Numbered from the stretch's first letter, positions 46,101 through 58,660 are shown. The stretch is DNA of 64,000 nt from Mactra quadrangularis (GCA_025267735.1 CM046297.1:32948011-33012010); one strand, 5' to 3'. Translations and numbers: made by a program. Notes: generated by a model from the sequence alone, not told the origin.

Positions 46101-49100
46101 GAAGATTTCCAGATCCTGGTGAAGCAGATGAAATTACCTTGGACACCAATCGAGATGATAAGAAAGAATACAATCCTAGATACCAACATCATTCCAGAGG
46201 TGGGTACCAAGACAGAGGTGGTTATATAGATCGTGGTAGGGGAAGAGGATGGAGAGGTGGTTACAGAGGCCGTTGGAACTATAGAGGAAATTGGAAGTAT
46301 GATAAATACAATAAATACCATCAGAACAGAGATGGTAGAAAAGATTACTATGACTACCGTAAGGACAGTCGTGGTTACTATGACAAGAAGAGCCGTTACA
46401 GTAAGTACAGTGATGAAGAGGATGAGTATTATGATTACAAAAAAAAGAGTAAAGACAAGAAGAAACATAAAGATTACAGCAGCTCTTCTGAAAGAGACTC
46501 TAGTAGTGATAGCTCATCTTCAGACGATGATAGAAGGAAGAAGAAGAAGTCTAAGGACAAGAGACGTACTAGAAGCTCAAGTGATGAAAGGTACAATTCC
46601 AAAAGCAAGGAGAGAAGTATTTCTGTTGAAAGAAAAAAGAAGAAATCTAAAGGAAAGAGAGATGATAGTGACTCTGAGGCTAGTAGAAAAAGTGATCGTG
46701 AAGATGATTCTCAAGTTAAGCAAGAACCTATGGATACTAAAGTAGAAACTGAAGTACCAAAAATGTTTGATGAGTCAATGGGAAGCCGATATGCTGAAGA
46801 TAGTGTAAAAAATAGTTACCAAGAAGAAGAAAACAGAAAAATGGATCAAGAAGCTAATAATGTTCAACAAGTGCAAGATGATGGTGGTATATATACCACA
46901 GCTGAAATGGTGATGTCTGAAGGGCCAGAAAAGACATCTGAAAGTATGGAGCTGTCCAAGACTGATAAAAAATATGAAGAAGTAGAGACAAGAGAACAAG
47001 TCAAAGATAGAAAAGAAAGGAAAAGTAAATCTAAAGAAATTGAGCCTGACTCTTCAGAAGAAATAGAAACCGATGATCGACGATCACGATCATCTCGGAA
47101 CAAATCTGATAAACATGGGTCCAAGTATGAAGATGAGTTTTCTTATAATGATGATGACAGACACAAAGACGAAAAAGGAAGTAAATACAAAGACGAGAAA
47201 TATAAAAGGCATGACAAGGATTACTATGATAGAAAAGACGAACAGATGGATAGAGAATCTAGAGAGAGAGAAAGATCAAGAGAAAGAGATCGATCAAGAG
47301 AAAGAGATCGATCAAGAGAAAGAGATCGATCAAGAAAATACAAAGGTGATGATGATGAACCACAACGTAAAAGACGAGGCAGAGATGAAGATCGTGATAG
47401 AAGACAGGATGATAGACACGGTCGGTCTGAAGACACTGAGGAGACTGTTCACACTAAATCTAAATGGGATAGTGGTAGTGAAAGTGAACATGACAAAATA
47501 GAAGAACCACCTATTAAAGGACTATCTAGTACAAACCCAAGACTTGAAGATCTAGAACCTGTTCCTGGAAAGTCAGGTGTTGTAAAACTAGAAATAGATA
47601 TCAGTAAAATAAACCAGAAATTGTTAAGTAAGATGATGAAATCCAAGAAACAAGCGGAATCAGGTAGTGATCAAAGTAGTGATAGTTCTGATGAAAATGA
47701 ATCTAAGTATAAGAAAAAACAGAAGAAAGAGAAGCAAGAAAAAGCTTCCAAAAAGAACAAGAAAGGAAAGAAAAAAGAACAAGACTCTGACAGTGAAAGT
47801 GAGGACTCTCCTGTTAAGAGTAGGAAGAAAAAGAAAGGGAAGAAAAAGAAGAAACACTATGATGATGAATCTGATGAGGATGATGTTCAGACAAGTTCTA
47901 AGAAGAAGAGAAAAGAGAAATATGAGACATCAGAATCTGAAGCATCTAGTGCTGAAGATGTGAGGAGTAAGAAAAAATACTCCGGGAAAAATAAGGGAAA
48001 AAAGCATGACTCAGATAGTGAAGACTCCCATTCCAGATCTAGAAAAGATAAAAATAAGAAGGCTAAGAAAAGTAAGAAATGTGACAGTTCAGAAGATGAA
48101 TATGTTTCCAAAAAACATAAGAAATCTTCTAAATATGATGCTGACAGTGATGAAGACACAAGAAGGAAAAGAGAAGACTCTTCTAGAGAATCCAAGAAAA
48201 AGAAAAGTAAAGACAAAGGTAAAGGTCATAAATATGAAGACAGCGATGCTGAAAGTCCTGATAGGAAAGATGGTGGAAAACGTAAAAGTAAATATTCTAG
48301 GGAGAGAAGTGACAGTGAGGATGACAATGAACATCAGACTAAAAGTAAGTCTCGTGACAAATATCAAGATGATGACAGGAAGAAAGAGAAGTCACGAAGT
48401 AAGAAAAATAAAAGTCAAAGAGATACTGATGATGAAAGTGATAGTCATGTTGAAGACAGAAGTGAAGAAAAGCGTAAACGTAAGAAAGATAGAAATGTCA
48501 GTGACTCTGAAGATGATGGCAAAAGAAAGACTGGTAGTAAAGGTAAGAAATATGATAGCGACGAAAGTGACTATAAAGACAAAAGTAAGAGCTCTAAGCA
48601 TCATAAAGATATTGATGATTCTGATGATGATAAATCCAGGAAAAAAAAGCGGAAGAAAGATGATCGAAAAAGTAGAAGTTATGAGAAAGAAGCTGTTATT
48701 GAGAAAACAGCTGAACAAGAAATGGACACAGATGACGATGAGAAAGATCATTACAAGAAATCCAGTAGACATTCAATGGAGAAAGGCTCAAAGGATGGTA
48801 GACACTATTCTAAAGAAAGGCTTGTGGATGAAGATAAGAGAAGTGATAGTAAAGAAAGGAGGTATGCTGCTGAAGTTCATAAAACTGACAAAGTTAAGAA
48901 AAGAAGTAGAAGCCATAGCACAGAAGGAAGGAATGTCAAAGTTTTGAAATCTGAGAAAAAGAAGAGACGTCATTCAAGCAACAGCGAATCTGAAAGTGAT
49001 TATAATCGTAAAGGAAAGTCTTATGATAGGCATTCAGACAGTGATGAGGACAGGAAAGGTAAAAGTTCATCAAAAACAGTTGATGAAAAAAGGTCCAGAA

Positions 49101-52100
49101 AAGAAGACAGATATGAAAAATCCAGGGTGTCCGAGTCCCCTGAAGGTGAATTGAAGCAAAGATCTAAAAGAGATGTTAGCTATGATGAGGATTATCGTTC
49201 TCGAAAGAAAAGAGAAGTTGATAAAAAAGGAAGAAAGAAGAAATATAGCACAAGTAATACAGAGAGTTCAAGCTCTGATTCTGGATCAGATTCAGAAAGA
49301 GAAAGGCGTAAAACAAAAAAGACCGGTCAAAAAAACGTGCAAGCTGGGACAGGACCCGAAATGGGACCTGTCCCAGGCACTCCTCAAATGACAGAAATTA
49401 GAGATGTTGCTGAAAGGGAGAGAAGTGTAACACCTTTATTTGATGAAAAAACGAATACCAACATTCCTTATGATGAGAAAAATAATGACAATCTTTCTAC
49501 TTTTGAAGACACTGATAAAAAAGTCGGAAAACGTTCTAAGAAAAAAGACAAAAAGAAGAAAAAGAAAAAGCATCGTAAGGGATCTAAAAGTGATTCCAAT
49601 TCTGATAAAACTAAGTCTCAACATAAGGATTCGGCTGAAGAAGAAATGATGAAGTCACCTGATATCGGCTCAGAATTGATCTTAGATAAACCTACCTCTC
49701 CACAGCCTAGTAAGAAAGATATCAAGAGAAAGACAAGTTTGTCTGTTGTCGATTATGATACATCCTCCTCTGAAATAGATAAAGATTATGTCAGTGAAGA
49801 TAATAAGAAAGACAGATATATTGATGACCATTCTGGAACGATTGATCACAAAAAGAAAGCTAAAGCTATGGATGAAGATAATGAAAGAAAAAGTTATAAT
49901 AAATCTTCAAATATTTACCGATCTGATGATGAAAATGAGAAAATTGTTTGTGATGAAGAAGAAAAGAGCACAGCTGAAGTTAAAATTGAAATAATGGATG
50001 TAAAAATTGTCAATGATGGGAAGACAAGTAAGGATAAGCAAAATGTTGCTACTTCTGATGAAAAGATTGAGCTAGTTAAAGATAATCCTGTAGAAAGTGA
50101 ATTATATGATCCATTTGAAATGATGATGGAGGACAGTGAAGAATCAGGGAAAGAATCAAAGAAGGAGTTGATCCAAAATGTTCCAGACAATTCTGCATCA
50201 GCCAGCAGTGGACCTGAAAAAACAGCTCCATCATTATTGCCTTCAGCAAGAAGTATACTGCCTGATATTGCTGCTACAACCATTAACACTCAACCAGTTG
50301 TTTATCCTATTCAATCTCTACAAAAAACTCAACCAGTACTTGGTCCTGTGGCTCCACCAAGTGGTGTCCCTGCACCATCTTTGTTTGTGCCATCCATTAC
50401 AAATGTGTCAGCTTCTACACAGGCACTTAGTCAGTCTGACATTGATACTAGTTCAGCAAAACAACCAGGACCAATCAGTCCGCTTTTAGATACCAAAAAG
50501 GACAGTGATAAAAGCTTAAAAAGTGGTACCAGCAAAGGTGGTCCTATAGTTCAAGTGACCACTTTCATCCCATCCTCTGTTAAGGGTGATAAATCAAAGA
50601 AAACAAAGTCAAGATGGAGTGCTGAAGATACAGTGAAACATAAGGAAGATGTTGATTTGTATGATCCTTTTGCTGACACTCCTACAAGCTCTCCTAAACC
50701 TGAAGACACTAAAGCTGATAAATATGTTGAGTCTTCCGTGCCTGATGGTACTGATGATATTGTGTCTACTTCAGTACAGAAACCAGCAGCATCCACCTCA
50801 CAATCAGAAAATCTAAACAAGATAACAATGAAGTTTGTCTCTGGTAGAAAAATGATTGGTAAGTCAGCAATTTCTATGGAAGACACAGATGACAAAATTG
50901 AAGACGAAGCTGCACCTAAGCTAAAACTAAGCATTCCTGGTACATCTGAGATAGGTGTAAATCTTGTACCGCCTGTTTTCTCCCAGGATGTGCTACAGCA
51001 GTCCATTCAAGCTATGGCATCTATTGCCAAAGAAATTGAAAAATATGGCGATGAACCGGTTGATAAGGAAGGAAGGAGACCAACTTCAGAAAGACTTGAG
51101 ACCAAAGATGATAAAAGAGATCCTGATAGTAACATAGACAAATCATCTAGAGATAACTCACTAGAAAAATCAAGAGGCAGATCTTCTGAAAAAGCAAGAT
51201 ACTCTGATGATGAAAGAAAGTCATCTAGATATTCTGATGATGATAAGAAAAGCCTATCACCACGGAGATCAAGTGGTTACCAAGGAGCCTCTAAAGATAG
51301 GAAAAGAAGTCCTGGTAAAAAGGAAAGAAAAAGTTATCAGTCTAGTTTTAGGAGAAGTCATTCCAGGGAAGAAAGAAGTGTTTCCAGGGAAAGAGACAGA
51401 TATAGAGAGGAGTACAGTCATTCTAGAGATAGACAGAAAAGAAGACATGACTATTATGATAAAAGTCGTAAAAGTCATCAAGGAAAATATGAACCTCAGT
51501 ATTCTCAGTATGTTGACAAACGTAGAAGGAATAGGAGAAAACGTAACTCAAGAAGTGAATCACCACAATCTAGAAAAAGTCCAAAACATAAGAAGTACAG
51601 ACAAAGAGATTATTCTGACAGTGAGGATTCTGATGATAGTTCTGACTCTAGCTCTAGTTCATCAGATTCTGACACTGGTGAAACATCATCTAATAAACCT
51701 AAAGCTAATATGCTAGAAGTTCCTGATTCAAGTGTAACTAAACCATCAACTATGTCAGCTGATACTGTGGATGGTTCCACTGAGCCTGATATTTCTACAT
51801 TTAGTTCTTCTTTAAAAGGGGAACCAGCTGACATGGTTGTGGAAAATGTTCAAGGAACTAAGGAACCTATTGAAATTAGCAGCAAGGATAGTAAACAACC
51901 TTCTCTTGAAATCTCTTCTTTTATTGATGGCCTTGACTGTGAAAATACTGCACACAAAGAGGACAAATGCTTGTCATTATTTGATGAAAAAGTAGCCAAG
52001 CATGATGAATCTAAATCAATCCCAACTATTCCAGAAGAAAAAACAGCTGTTGCATCAACGAAGTTGGGTCTTTTTGATACCAGAGAAGTTCAAAAGGAAG

Positions 52101-55100
52101 ATGAAAAGAAGATTGGTTTGTCTGAAGATAGCCAACTAGAAGAAAACATTAAGGAAAGAAAGAAGGAAACAATCCGTGACAGTATTGAGGATGTCCCAAT
52201 TACAACAAGTAAAAGATTGACTCGAAGGCAAGCAGCTGAACAAAAAGTAGAGCTACCTCCTGTCATGTCTAAAACTATGCCTGGGAAAACTGGGCAGAGG
52301 AGACGTAGTTCAGCTAAATCTGATAGCCAAGATATTAGGACAGCATCACCAGATGTTGACTCGCTAAAAAAACCAGTGGTATTAACTCCATCAGAGTCTG
52401 AAACAACTTCAGTGGTGGCTAAAACAATTCCCCATGAGTTAACTGTTGAAACAATCCCTAACAGTGCTGCTTCTATTGATGAAAATGAAAACACTGTAGC
52501 TGATAAATCAACTGATGATCTATCATCTAAACCTTGCACTGATATTGTTGACATGGAATTGGAAGATTCTAATGATAGTGCTAAGAATATTGAAATTTCT
52601 AATTCTGATAAGAGGATGGAAGTTCCTGAACCAAGATTAGGGAAAGAAGCTCCTAAAATTGAGACACTGTCTCATTCATTGACAAATGTAGTGTCAGAAG
52701 AGCATAGAAAGAACTTGCCATCAGAAGAACAAAAATCTGAGCCAGTGAAAGGATTTTCTCTGAAATTGGTTCCAAATGTTATCAAAAAACAGAAACCAAC
52801 TTTGAAAGGTAGTGCATTGGAAAATGTCTTTGAGACTGGAGATGGCTTGCCTGTTAAACCAAAATTGAACTTTAAACCTTTGTCTGAATCTATTAAGCCA
52901 TTAGCATTTGCTTCCACAGACTTTCATTTAAAACCTGCCCCTGTTGAACTCACAACAGCTGTGGCATCATTTAAACCTTTATCTGAAGAAAACTCTTCAG
53001 TGACTGATCTCCCTGAACAAAAGTCTGGAAATAAAGAAAAGAAAGATGGTGAGCATGATAAAGCAGGCCACAATGTGGCTGATAGTTCTGCAAGGAATGA
53101 TAAACCTTCTCACGGGGAAGCTCAGAGACCTGGAATTATTGAAGTCTCTACACCACAAGTTGTTGTAAAACCGGAAAGTTTAGCCAAGATATCACAAATT
53201 AGTCCAGAACAGATTGGTAAAGCTATCCAAGTGATTGGACAAGAAAATCTACGCAAGTTGGAACATTTACAGAGAGAAAATGCTAAAATGCATGGTCAGA
53301 AGATTGAAGTACTTGGTAGTTCTGTGACTCAAGTGACTGCCAGTACTGGACACGGTCAGGGACATTCTTCTGAAGTCATGGAGAACATGTCTCCCATCAC
53401 CATGGATACTCAGAAGCGTTATGAAGAATCAGATTTAAATCAACTTGAAATTGAAAAGGAAGAACTTCTTGAGAAACTTCAAGCTCAGGAAAGAAATCCA
53501 AGTTATGATTCTAATAGAGAAGATGACAGCTTCTCTGCCAGTTATCGAAGCCCTGTGAGACATGATGCTAGATCAGGAAGCCCAGATGGTGGAATTTATG
53601 ACAGCTCTCATCGAGATTATGATCGATATTCTGGAAGAGTTGATCGCCGTGGTGATGAATATGATGATCGAAGATCTGGTAAATATAAATACAGAAAATA
53701 TAGTCGAGATAGGAGCCGAGAGAGAAGTAGAGATCATGGAAGATATCGAGGAAAAGCTAGAAGAAGTCGAGAAAGAAGTCATGAGAAAAAACATAGACCA
53801 AGATATAAAGATGAAGAGAGATATTTTAATAGATCTAGGAGGAGGTCTCGAAGTAGATCACATGATCGAAGAAGTCGAAGTCGTGATAGACGAAGTAGGA
53901 GTAGAGATAGGAGAAGTCACAGTAGAGGAAGAGATAGGAAGAGAAGTAGATCTCGTGATAGGAGGAGCTGGAGTCGCGAGAAACGAAGCTGGTCTAGAGA
54001 TCGTCACCGTGGTCGCCGTAGTCGATCAAGAAGTAGAGACAAAAGAAGCAGAAGTCGTGACAAGGAGTTTCGAGGTAGAGATGATAAACCAAGGAAAGAA
54101 TCAGCTCTTGAAAAGTTTGAAAAAGAATTGGCTGAAAAGAAGAAAATTCTCCTTCAACCAGTTTCATCAGCTGTAATATCCACTCCTATTGCTAGTACAC
54201 CATTGATATCTCAAACATCTGCAGCTCTTACTCAAGTTTCTTCTTCAGCATCAAATATTCCATTTGTTGATCCATCTGTGGGGACAATGCCACCCTCTGA
54301 TAATTCAGGACCTACTCCATTTCTACCCCAACCATTTCCAGTACATCAGAATCAGGTACCTCAGATGTTTCCACCAATGGGGCCACCATTTCCAGATCCA
54401 AACATGGGCATGTTTCCTCCGGATCCTAATATGTTTCCTAATCCACCAATGGGTCAGCCATTCTTTGGAGATGGTATGCCACCACCACAGATGGGCCCCA
54501 TTGGTCCTGATGGAATGCCTCCTCATATGATGCCAGGACCTATGGGGCCAATGGGGCCACCACCATTTCAAGGCCCACCAGGTCCAGGACCTCTTGGATT
54601 TGGTCCAGGGATGTTTCCACCAGGTCCTCATCCGATGGACCCTAATTTCATGCATCCTGGCCCCTCAAATATTCCACCAGATCAACCGCCTTTCATGGGA
54701 CCAGGGCCAGGACCTATTCAAAATCAATTTGGACCACCTGGACAGAGTCCCCTGTTGGAGCTTGACCAACGTCCTGAAAACGAATACTCTTATAATGAAA
54801 GCAAGGAACCAGGTTTAAAGGACTCTAACAAAGGTTATGATGGGGCTGACACTCAGTCAAAGGTTGGTGTTGGGGAACCAGGCCATTCATTCCTGAAGCC
54901 ATCCAAGAAAGAAAGAGTTTCAAGATGGTCCAAGGACCCCCCTGTTGTGATTGAAAATCTTCCAAAGGCAGATGAAGCCGAGGTGAAACCTCAAACGGAA
55001 GAAATAGTTGATGAGAAACAGACTGAAAAACCTGTTGAGAAACCTCCTGTTGAAAAGAACACTGGCTTCGGAATGTGGCAGCCAGTTGAGAAAGTGAAAG

Positions 55101-55494
55101 AAGAGAGAACATATGAGTCAGACACTTCATCTGGTATCATGGAAACTTCATATAAAGATCGGAGGCGAGATCGAGATGACCCTGGTATGTCTTCAAGATA
55201 TGATGACGGTTTTGAAGCTGGTATTGATTCTACGCCACAAAGTCAATCAGAAGACACATCGGACACTGACAGTACTACTGATAGATTAATGAAGGTTAAA
55301 AGTAGGTGGAGACGAGCCAGTGAGGCTGAAACTCCGCCTCCTCCCCCTCCACCTAGTAAAAGGTTTAGTAAAAACAGTGATGCTGATGTTGTTGTTGATG
55401 ACGATGATAAAGCTAAGAGTAAAACTGATGATAATGATGATGAGATTCCTATAAATTTTGAATTGATAGATGAAAATATTCATCTAAATGAAAG
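43188..55494 (+). CDS. SETD2: SETD2-like gene, giant exon 3 (residues 71-4172, disordered N-terminal region)
   Basis: One uninterrupted 12,307-base exon: acceptor TTATTTCAG (AG 43186-43187), donor GAAAG|GTAAGT (55494/55495), phase 1 in and phase 2 out. Everything encoded is low-complexity. Blocks in order: Arg/Asp-rich (43486-43690); acidic DDFDEEDFEDFGDD-type; Gly/Pro/Met-rich (43855-44400); first RS domain with SRSRSRSRSRS (45830-46050); RG/Tyr-rich (46190-46400); RERDRS repeats (47265-47335); a long Lys/Ser/Glu/Asp block (47640-49330); second RS domain (53695-54075); second Pro/Gly/Met block (54290-54750); and PPPPPPP near 55337. No folded domain is recognised. SETD2 proteins are known for a long disordered N-terminal extension that affects stability and contacts with splicing or transcription machinery, but about 4170 residues before the AWS domain is far more than the roughly 1500 in human. 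The Met at 43145 is intronic and not the start. Confidence 0.9.
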
Positions 55495-55525
55495 GTAAGT
55501 TTTTATTTTTTCTTTATTATTATTA

Positions 55526-56090
55526 CTTAGTTAAGTTTAACACTATTGCAACACATTATATAGGTTATATCAAGGCACTATGTCAACCTACTCATTATAC
55601 CCCCGCTTCGAAGAAGAGGGGGGTATACTGTTTTACCCTTGTCCGTCCGTCCGTGCGTGCGTCCGCTACGAAATTTCCGTCGCAGTTTTCTCAGTAACTA
55701 TATCGTGCAGCAGCCTAATACTTTGCATATTGCTTCATCCCATAGTCCCATGTGGTGTAAAGCGATTTCATCCTCCTTGCTCATCTACTTCCTGTTTGTC
55801 GCATATTTTTATATTTTGGCATGGGTATCACTAGTGAGCATTAGCTCACAGATTTACTTGTTGTTTCTAGAAAGCCTAAATCTCTGGATTTAGCTGTTAA
55901 CCGTTAACTAGGCTTATACTTATGTCAGTAACAACTGCCCTACATGATTTAGAATCGGTAAGAAGAGAGATAGGCTGTAGAAATTATTTCATGACCAAAC
56001 TCCACCATAGTGTGCCCCGCCTGGGAATCGAACCTAAGATTCCTTGATCAGTAGACTTGTGTCCAACTGAGCTAGCCGGGAAGGCTCACA
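55526..56090 (-). mobile_element. SINE (family 1), antisense in SETD2 intron 3, interrupted by another repeat
   Basis: The minus-strand head has AGCTCAGTTGGACAC and a B-box-like TAGGTTCGATTCC (about 56022-56034), and the body words match 40776-41088. Between CAACCTACTCAT and AAATCTCTGGATT about 270 bp (55596-55870) are inserted. The insert starts TACCCCCGCTTCGAAGAAG, forms a short palindrome with GGGGGGTA, and carries a GTCCGTCCGTCC run; it resembles a widespread marine-invertebrate repeat. Confidence 0.65.
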
Positions 56091-56198
56091 TGCAGAGTAA
56101 ATTGGTGTAATGTCAGGTTCCAAGCTGTTAGTCATTCAGCTTACTTATATAAAATTGGACAGAAGTAGAAATTAAGCAGACAATGTGTTTAGCTGCCT

Positions 56199-56348
56199 AG
56201 AATACTCAGCAAAGTAGCTGGTGTAATACTAATGTGCTATTTTCTCCTAGAATACTCGGCAAAGTAGCTGGTGTAATACTAATGTGCTATTTTCTCCTAG
56301 AATACTCAGCAAAGTAGCTGGTGTAATACTAATGTGCTATTTTCTCCT
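56199..56348 (+). repeat. 50-bp tandem repeat, 3 copies, in SETD2 intron 3
   Basis: Exact-length units at 56199-56248, 56249-56298 and 56299-56348 differ by one base. Each ends TTTTCTCCTAG when read into the next unit, an acceptor-like polypyrimidine-AG, placed 120-270 bp before the true exon 4 acceptor. Confidence 0.95.
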
Positions 56349-56471
56349 AGAAATTTCCTTTTGAGACCAGTTTGAGTCAGGTTAGCAAATATATATTAGA
56401 TGTGTTGTAAATTGATGAAATATCTAGTCAATACATGATTTAATTTGAACTTAATTTATTTCCTTTTACAG

Positions 56472-56603
56472 TAGAAAAAGATCAAAACAAATGCGTGAAG
56501 TACGACGTATGGTCTGTGACTGTACTACGAGTAGAGAGGATCGGGAGATGGGATACGAGGCTTGTGGTGAAGATTGTTTAAATAGAATGCTATTTATAGA
56601 ATG
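56472..56603 (+). CDS. SETD2: SETD2-like gene, exon 4 (AWS domain, first half)
   Basis: Acceptor TTTTACAG (AG 56470-56471), donor AATG|GTGAGT (56603/56604). Residues 4173-4216 read in phase from exon 3: MREVRRMVCDCTTSREDRE, then the AWS hallmark ACGEDCLNRMLFIEC (last Cys shared with exon 5). Cys4188, 4190, 4204, 4208 and 4217 are zinc-coordinating positions of the AWS (associated with SET) domain. The ACGEDCLNR string is characteristic of SETD2/Set2-type H3K36 methyltransferases. The exon is too short for simple frame scans. Confidence 0.93.
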
Positions 56604-57331
56604 GTGAGTTAAAATATGTAAAGATGAAACAATCTTTATTTTGATATTCTCTTGAGCACTAGACTATCTAATTACGTCATGGTGTTATGAGGAAAATTTC
56701 AACAGGCTTGACTGGATTGAATTAGTTCTTTTCTCTAGCCCAAACATGTTTTTCAGTTAAGGCAATCACTGATAGAATGCTGTTTATATAGATGTAGATA
56801 TTTTTAAATACAAATGTACCTGTATGAGACTTATAATTGATGTCACTGTATGTTTATATTATATAGAGGATATTAGTGGATTTTGGAGTTAAATCGAATT
56901 TTGTTTCAAGGAGTGAGTGCAGAAAACTTTTCCTGAGCACACAAGATATCTCAAACTAAATAAATATTGTTTTTCTTTTATTCTTTTTTCTCTGTATTGT
57001 TTCACCTCTGTAGATCGGCCAGACAGAACAAATTCACTGCACAACAACCTCTTTTGATATTTTCCTTTGGTATAATTTCAATAGAATTTAACCTCTGCAG
57101 AACAACCTCTGAACAGCAATACTTATTAGTCCTTCACAGAGGGTGTTGTTTTAGAGAGATTGTACTGTAAAATGATGTCATTTATTGTCAAAGATGACAT
57201 CATTTTGACGTTATATTTTCACTACAATTGCAATATAAGCGTAACACTTTCATCGTATATTTATCATCGCATGAAATGACATTTTACTGTAAAGCATGAA
57301 AGAAAACTATAATGTTGTTGTATTATTTTAG
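56604..57331. other. SETD2 intron 4
   Basis: No gene. It contains a perfect short inverted repeat, AAAATGATGTCAT and its inverse, at about 57169-57206. The frame at 56967-57170 has no family features. Confidence 0.6.
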
Positions 57332-57460
57332 TGGTTCCAAATGTCCATGTGGAGTACATTGTACTAACAAACGTTTTCAACTAAAACAGAATGCCAGTGT
57401 AACACCATTTAGAACAGATTGGAAAGGTTATGGTTTGAAGGCAATGGAAGATCTAGAGCC
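57332..57460 (+). CDS. SETD2: SETD2-like gene, exon 5 (end of AWS, start of SET)
   Basis: Acceptor TATTATTTTAG (AG 57330-57331), donor AGCC|GTAAGT (57460/57461). Residues 4217-4259 contain CGSKCPCGVHCTNKRFQ, completing the cysteine-rich AWS zinc cluster, and WKGYGLKAMEDLEP, the first SET motif (G.G for cofactor binding). Phase 2 in and out matches the neighbouring exons. Confidence 0.93.
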
Positions 57461-58458
57461 GTAAGTTATTTTTTGTTTAAATTGTCATAAACCAATGGCT
57501 CTTGAAACTAGGCAATTTGAGCTATGAAGTCGCTATAAGTGTGTAAACTTCATCATTCTTGTAAATCAGAGCAAAAATTACTTGGCTGGCTATTTTTGTC
57601 AGTTTTGAACTAAAGTCGGCATGCACAGTCATAATGATTTCCTTGTTGCATCAGCTTTTATGAAATGAATAAAAAATTGATTTGCAGTTTAGGCTTCCAG
57701 GTCGAGTTAAAAGATGCATAAGTCTTAAAAACCCTGCTGCCATTATTCTTTATTCTCTATTATCTTCAAATAAATGTACATTTCTGTGCCTAAATTTTAA
57801 AATGCCCTTGCAGAATTCATATTGCTTGAAGGAAAAGTTTTTCTGGCAGAAAGTTGTAACTTGGGTAGCTTAGACAAATTTTGAGGCCAGTCTACATTAA
57901 GATTAGGAGATTACAGTCTGTGAGTTGCATGAATTGGAAAGTCTTGATCTCTGAATTAAGCTGTTAACCAGTTACTAGGTGCATACTTCCATCAGTCACT
58001 GACAGCTGCCCTACATTATTTAGAATCAGTGGTAAAAGAAAAAATTGTTTCCAATGAACTTGTGTGCTACCAACTGAGTTAGTCAGGTGGGATATTCTAA
58101 AGTAGAATAAAAAGGTGCTGTACCATGTCCCCTTTTCTATCATCCCTGTCCTTTTTCTGAGTTTTAGAATAGATGGAGAGGTAGAATTTATTAAATAAAT
58201 AAATAATGTTCAAGAATGATGAGAAACAATGAAAGCATGAAGTAAAACTATTGTACATGTTTTTATCTATCAAGAATAGCTTAAAAAGGAAATCTAAAGT
58301 GAATTTCCTTCTGTCCGTTATGTTCCTTGAATCGCTTTTATACAGGGGTTCAATTTAATAAAATATAAGTTACTCACAATTTTTTAAGTCCACTTACATT
58401 TTGCGAGTATGCAAGCTTAAATTTGAGCCCTGCTTTTATATGTTTATATTTTATATAG
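57461..58458. other. SETD2 intron 5
   Basis: Contains a shortened antisense family 1 SINE (57930-58100). The open frame at 57682-57873 is unassigned. Confidence 0.55.
57930..58100 (-). mobile_element. SINE (family 1), shortened antisense copy in SETD2 intron 5
   Basis: Shares AGCTGTTAACCAGTTACTAG, CTGCCCTACAT and the minus-strand A-box region AACTCAGTTGGTAGCACA with 40776-41088, but lacks the B-box segment and the tail. Confidence 0.65.
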
Positions 58459-58660
58459 GGGTCAGTTTGTGATGGAGTATGTGGGTGAAGTATTAGACTA
58501 TCCGTTGTTTAAGAAGAGATCTAAACAATATTCTAAAGCTGGACAACAACATTTTTACTTCATGGCTATCAACCCTGAGGAGATAGTGGATGCTACTATC
58601 AAAGGAAACATTTCTAGATTTATCAACCATAGCTGTGATCCTAACTGTGAGACACAAAAG
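58459..58660 (+). CDS. SETD2: SETD2-like gene, exon 6 (core of SET domain)
   Basis: Acceptor TTTATATAG (AG 58457-58458), donor AAAAG|GTAAAA (58660/58661), 202 bases, phase 2 to phase 0. Residues 4260-4327 include GQFVMEYVGEVLDYPLF, HFYFMAINPEEIVDAT and the catalytic-core motif GNISRFINHSCDPNCETQK, in which the RF.NHSC.PNC pattern forms the pseudoknot and cofactor site of SET methyltransferases. All invariant residues are present. The frame stays open for about 55 codons past the donor; that extension is intronic. Confidence 0.95.

Noticed and set aside
48006..48947. 313-codon plus-strand frame in another phase of exon 3
   Set aside because: Arises from AAG/GAT/AGT-rich codons read out of frame. 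The real frame runs unbroken through the same region into the AWS/SET exons.
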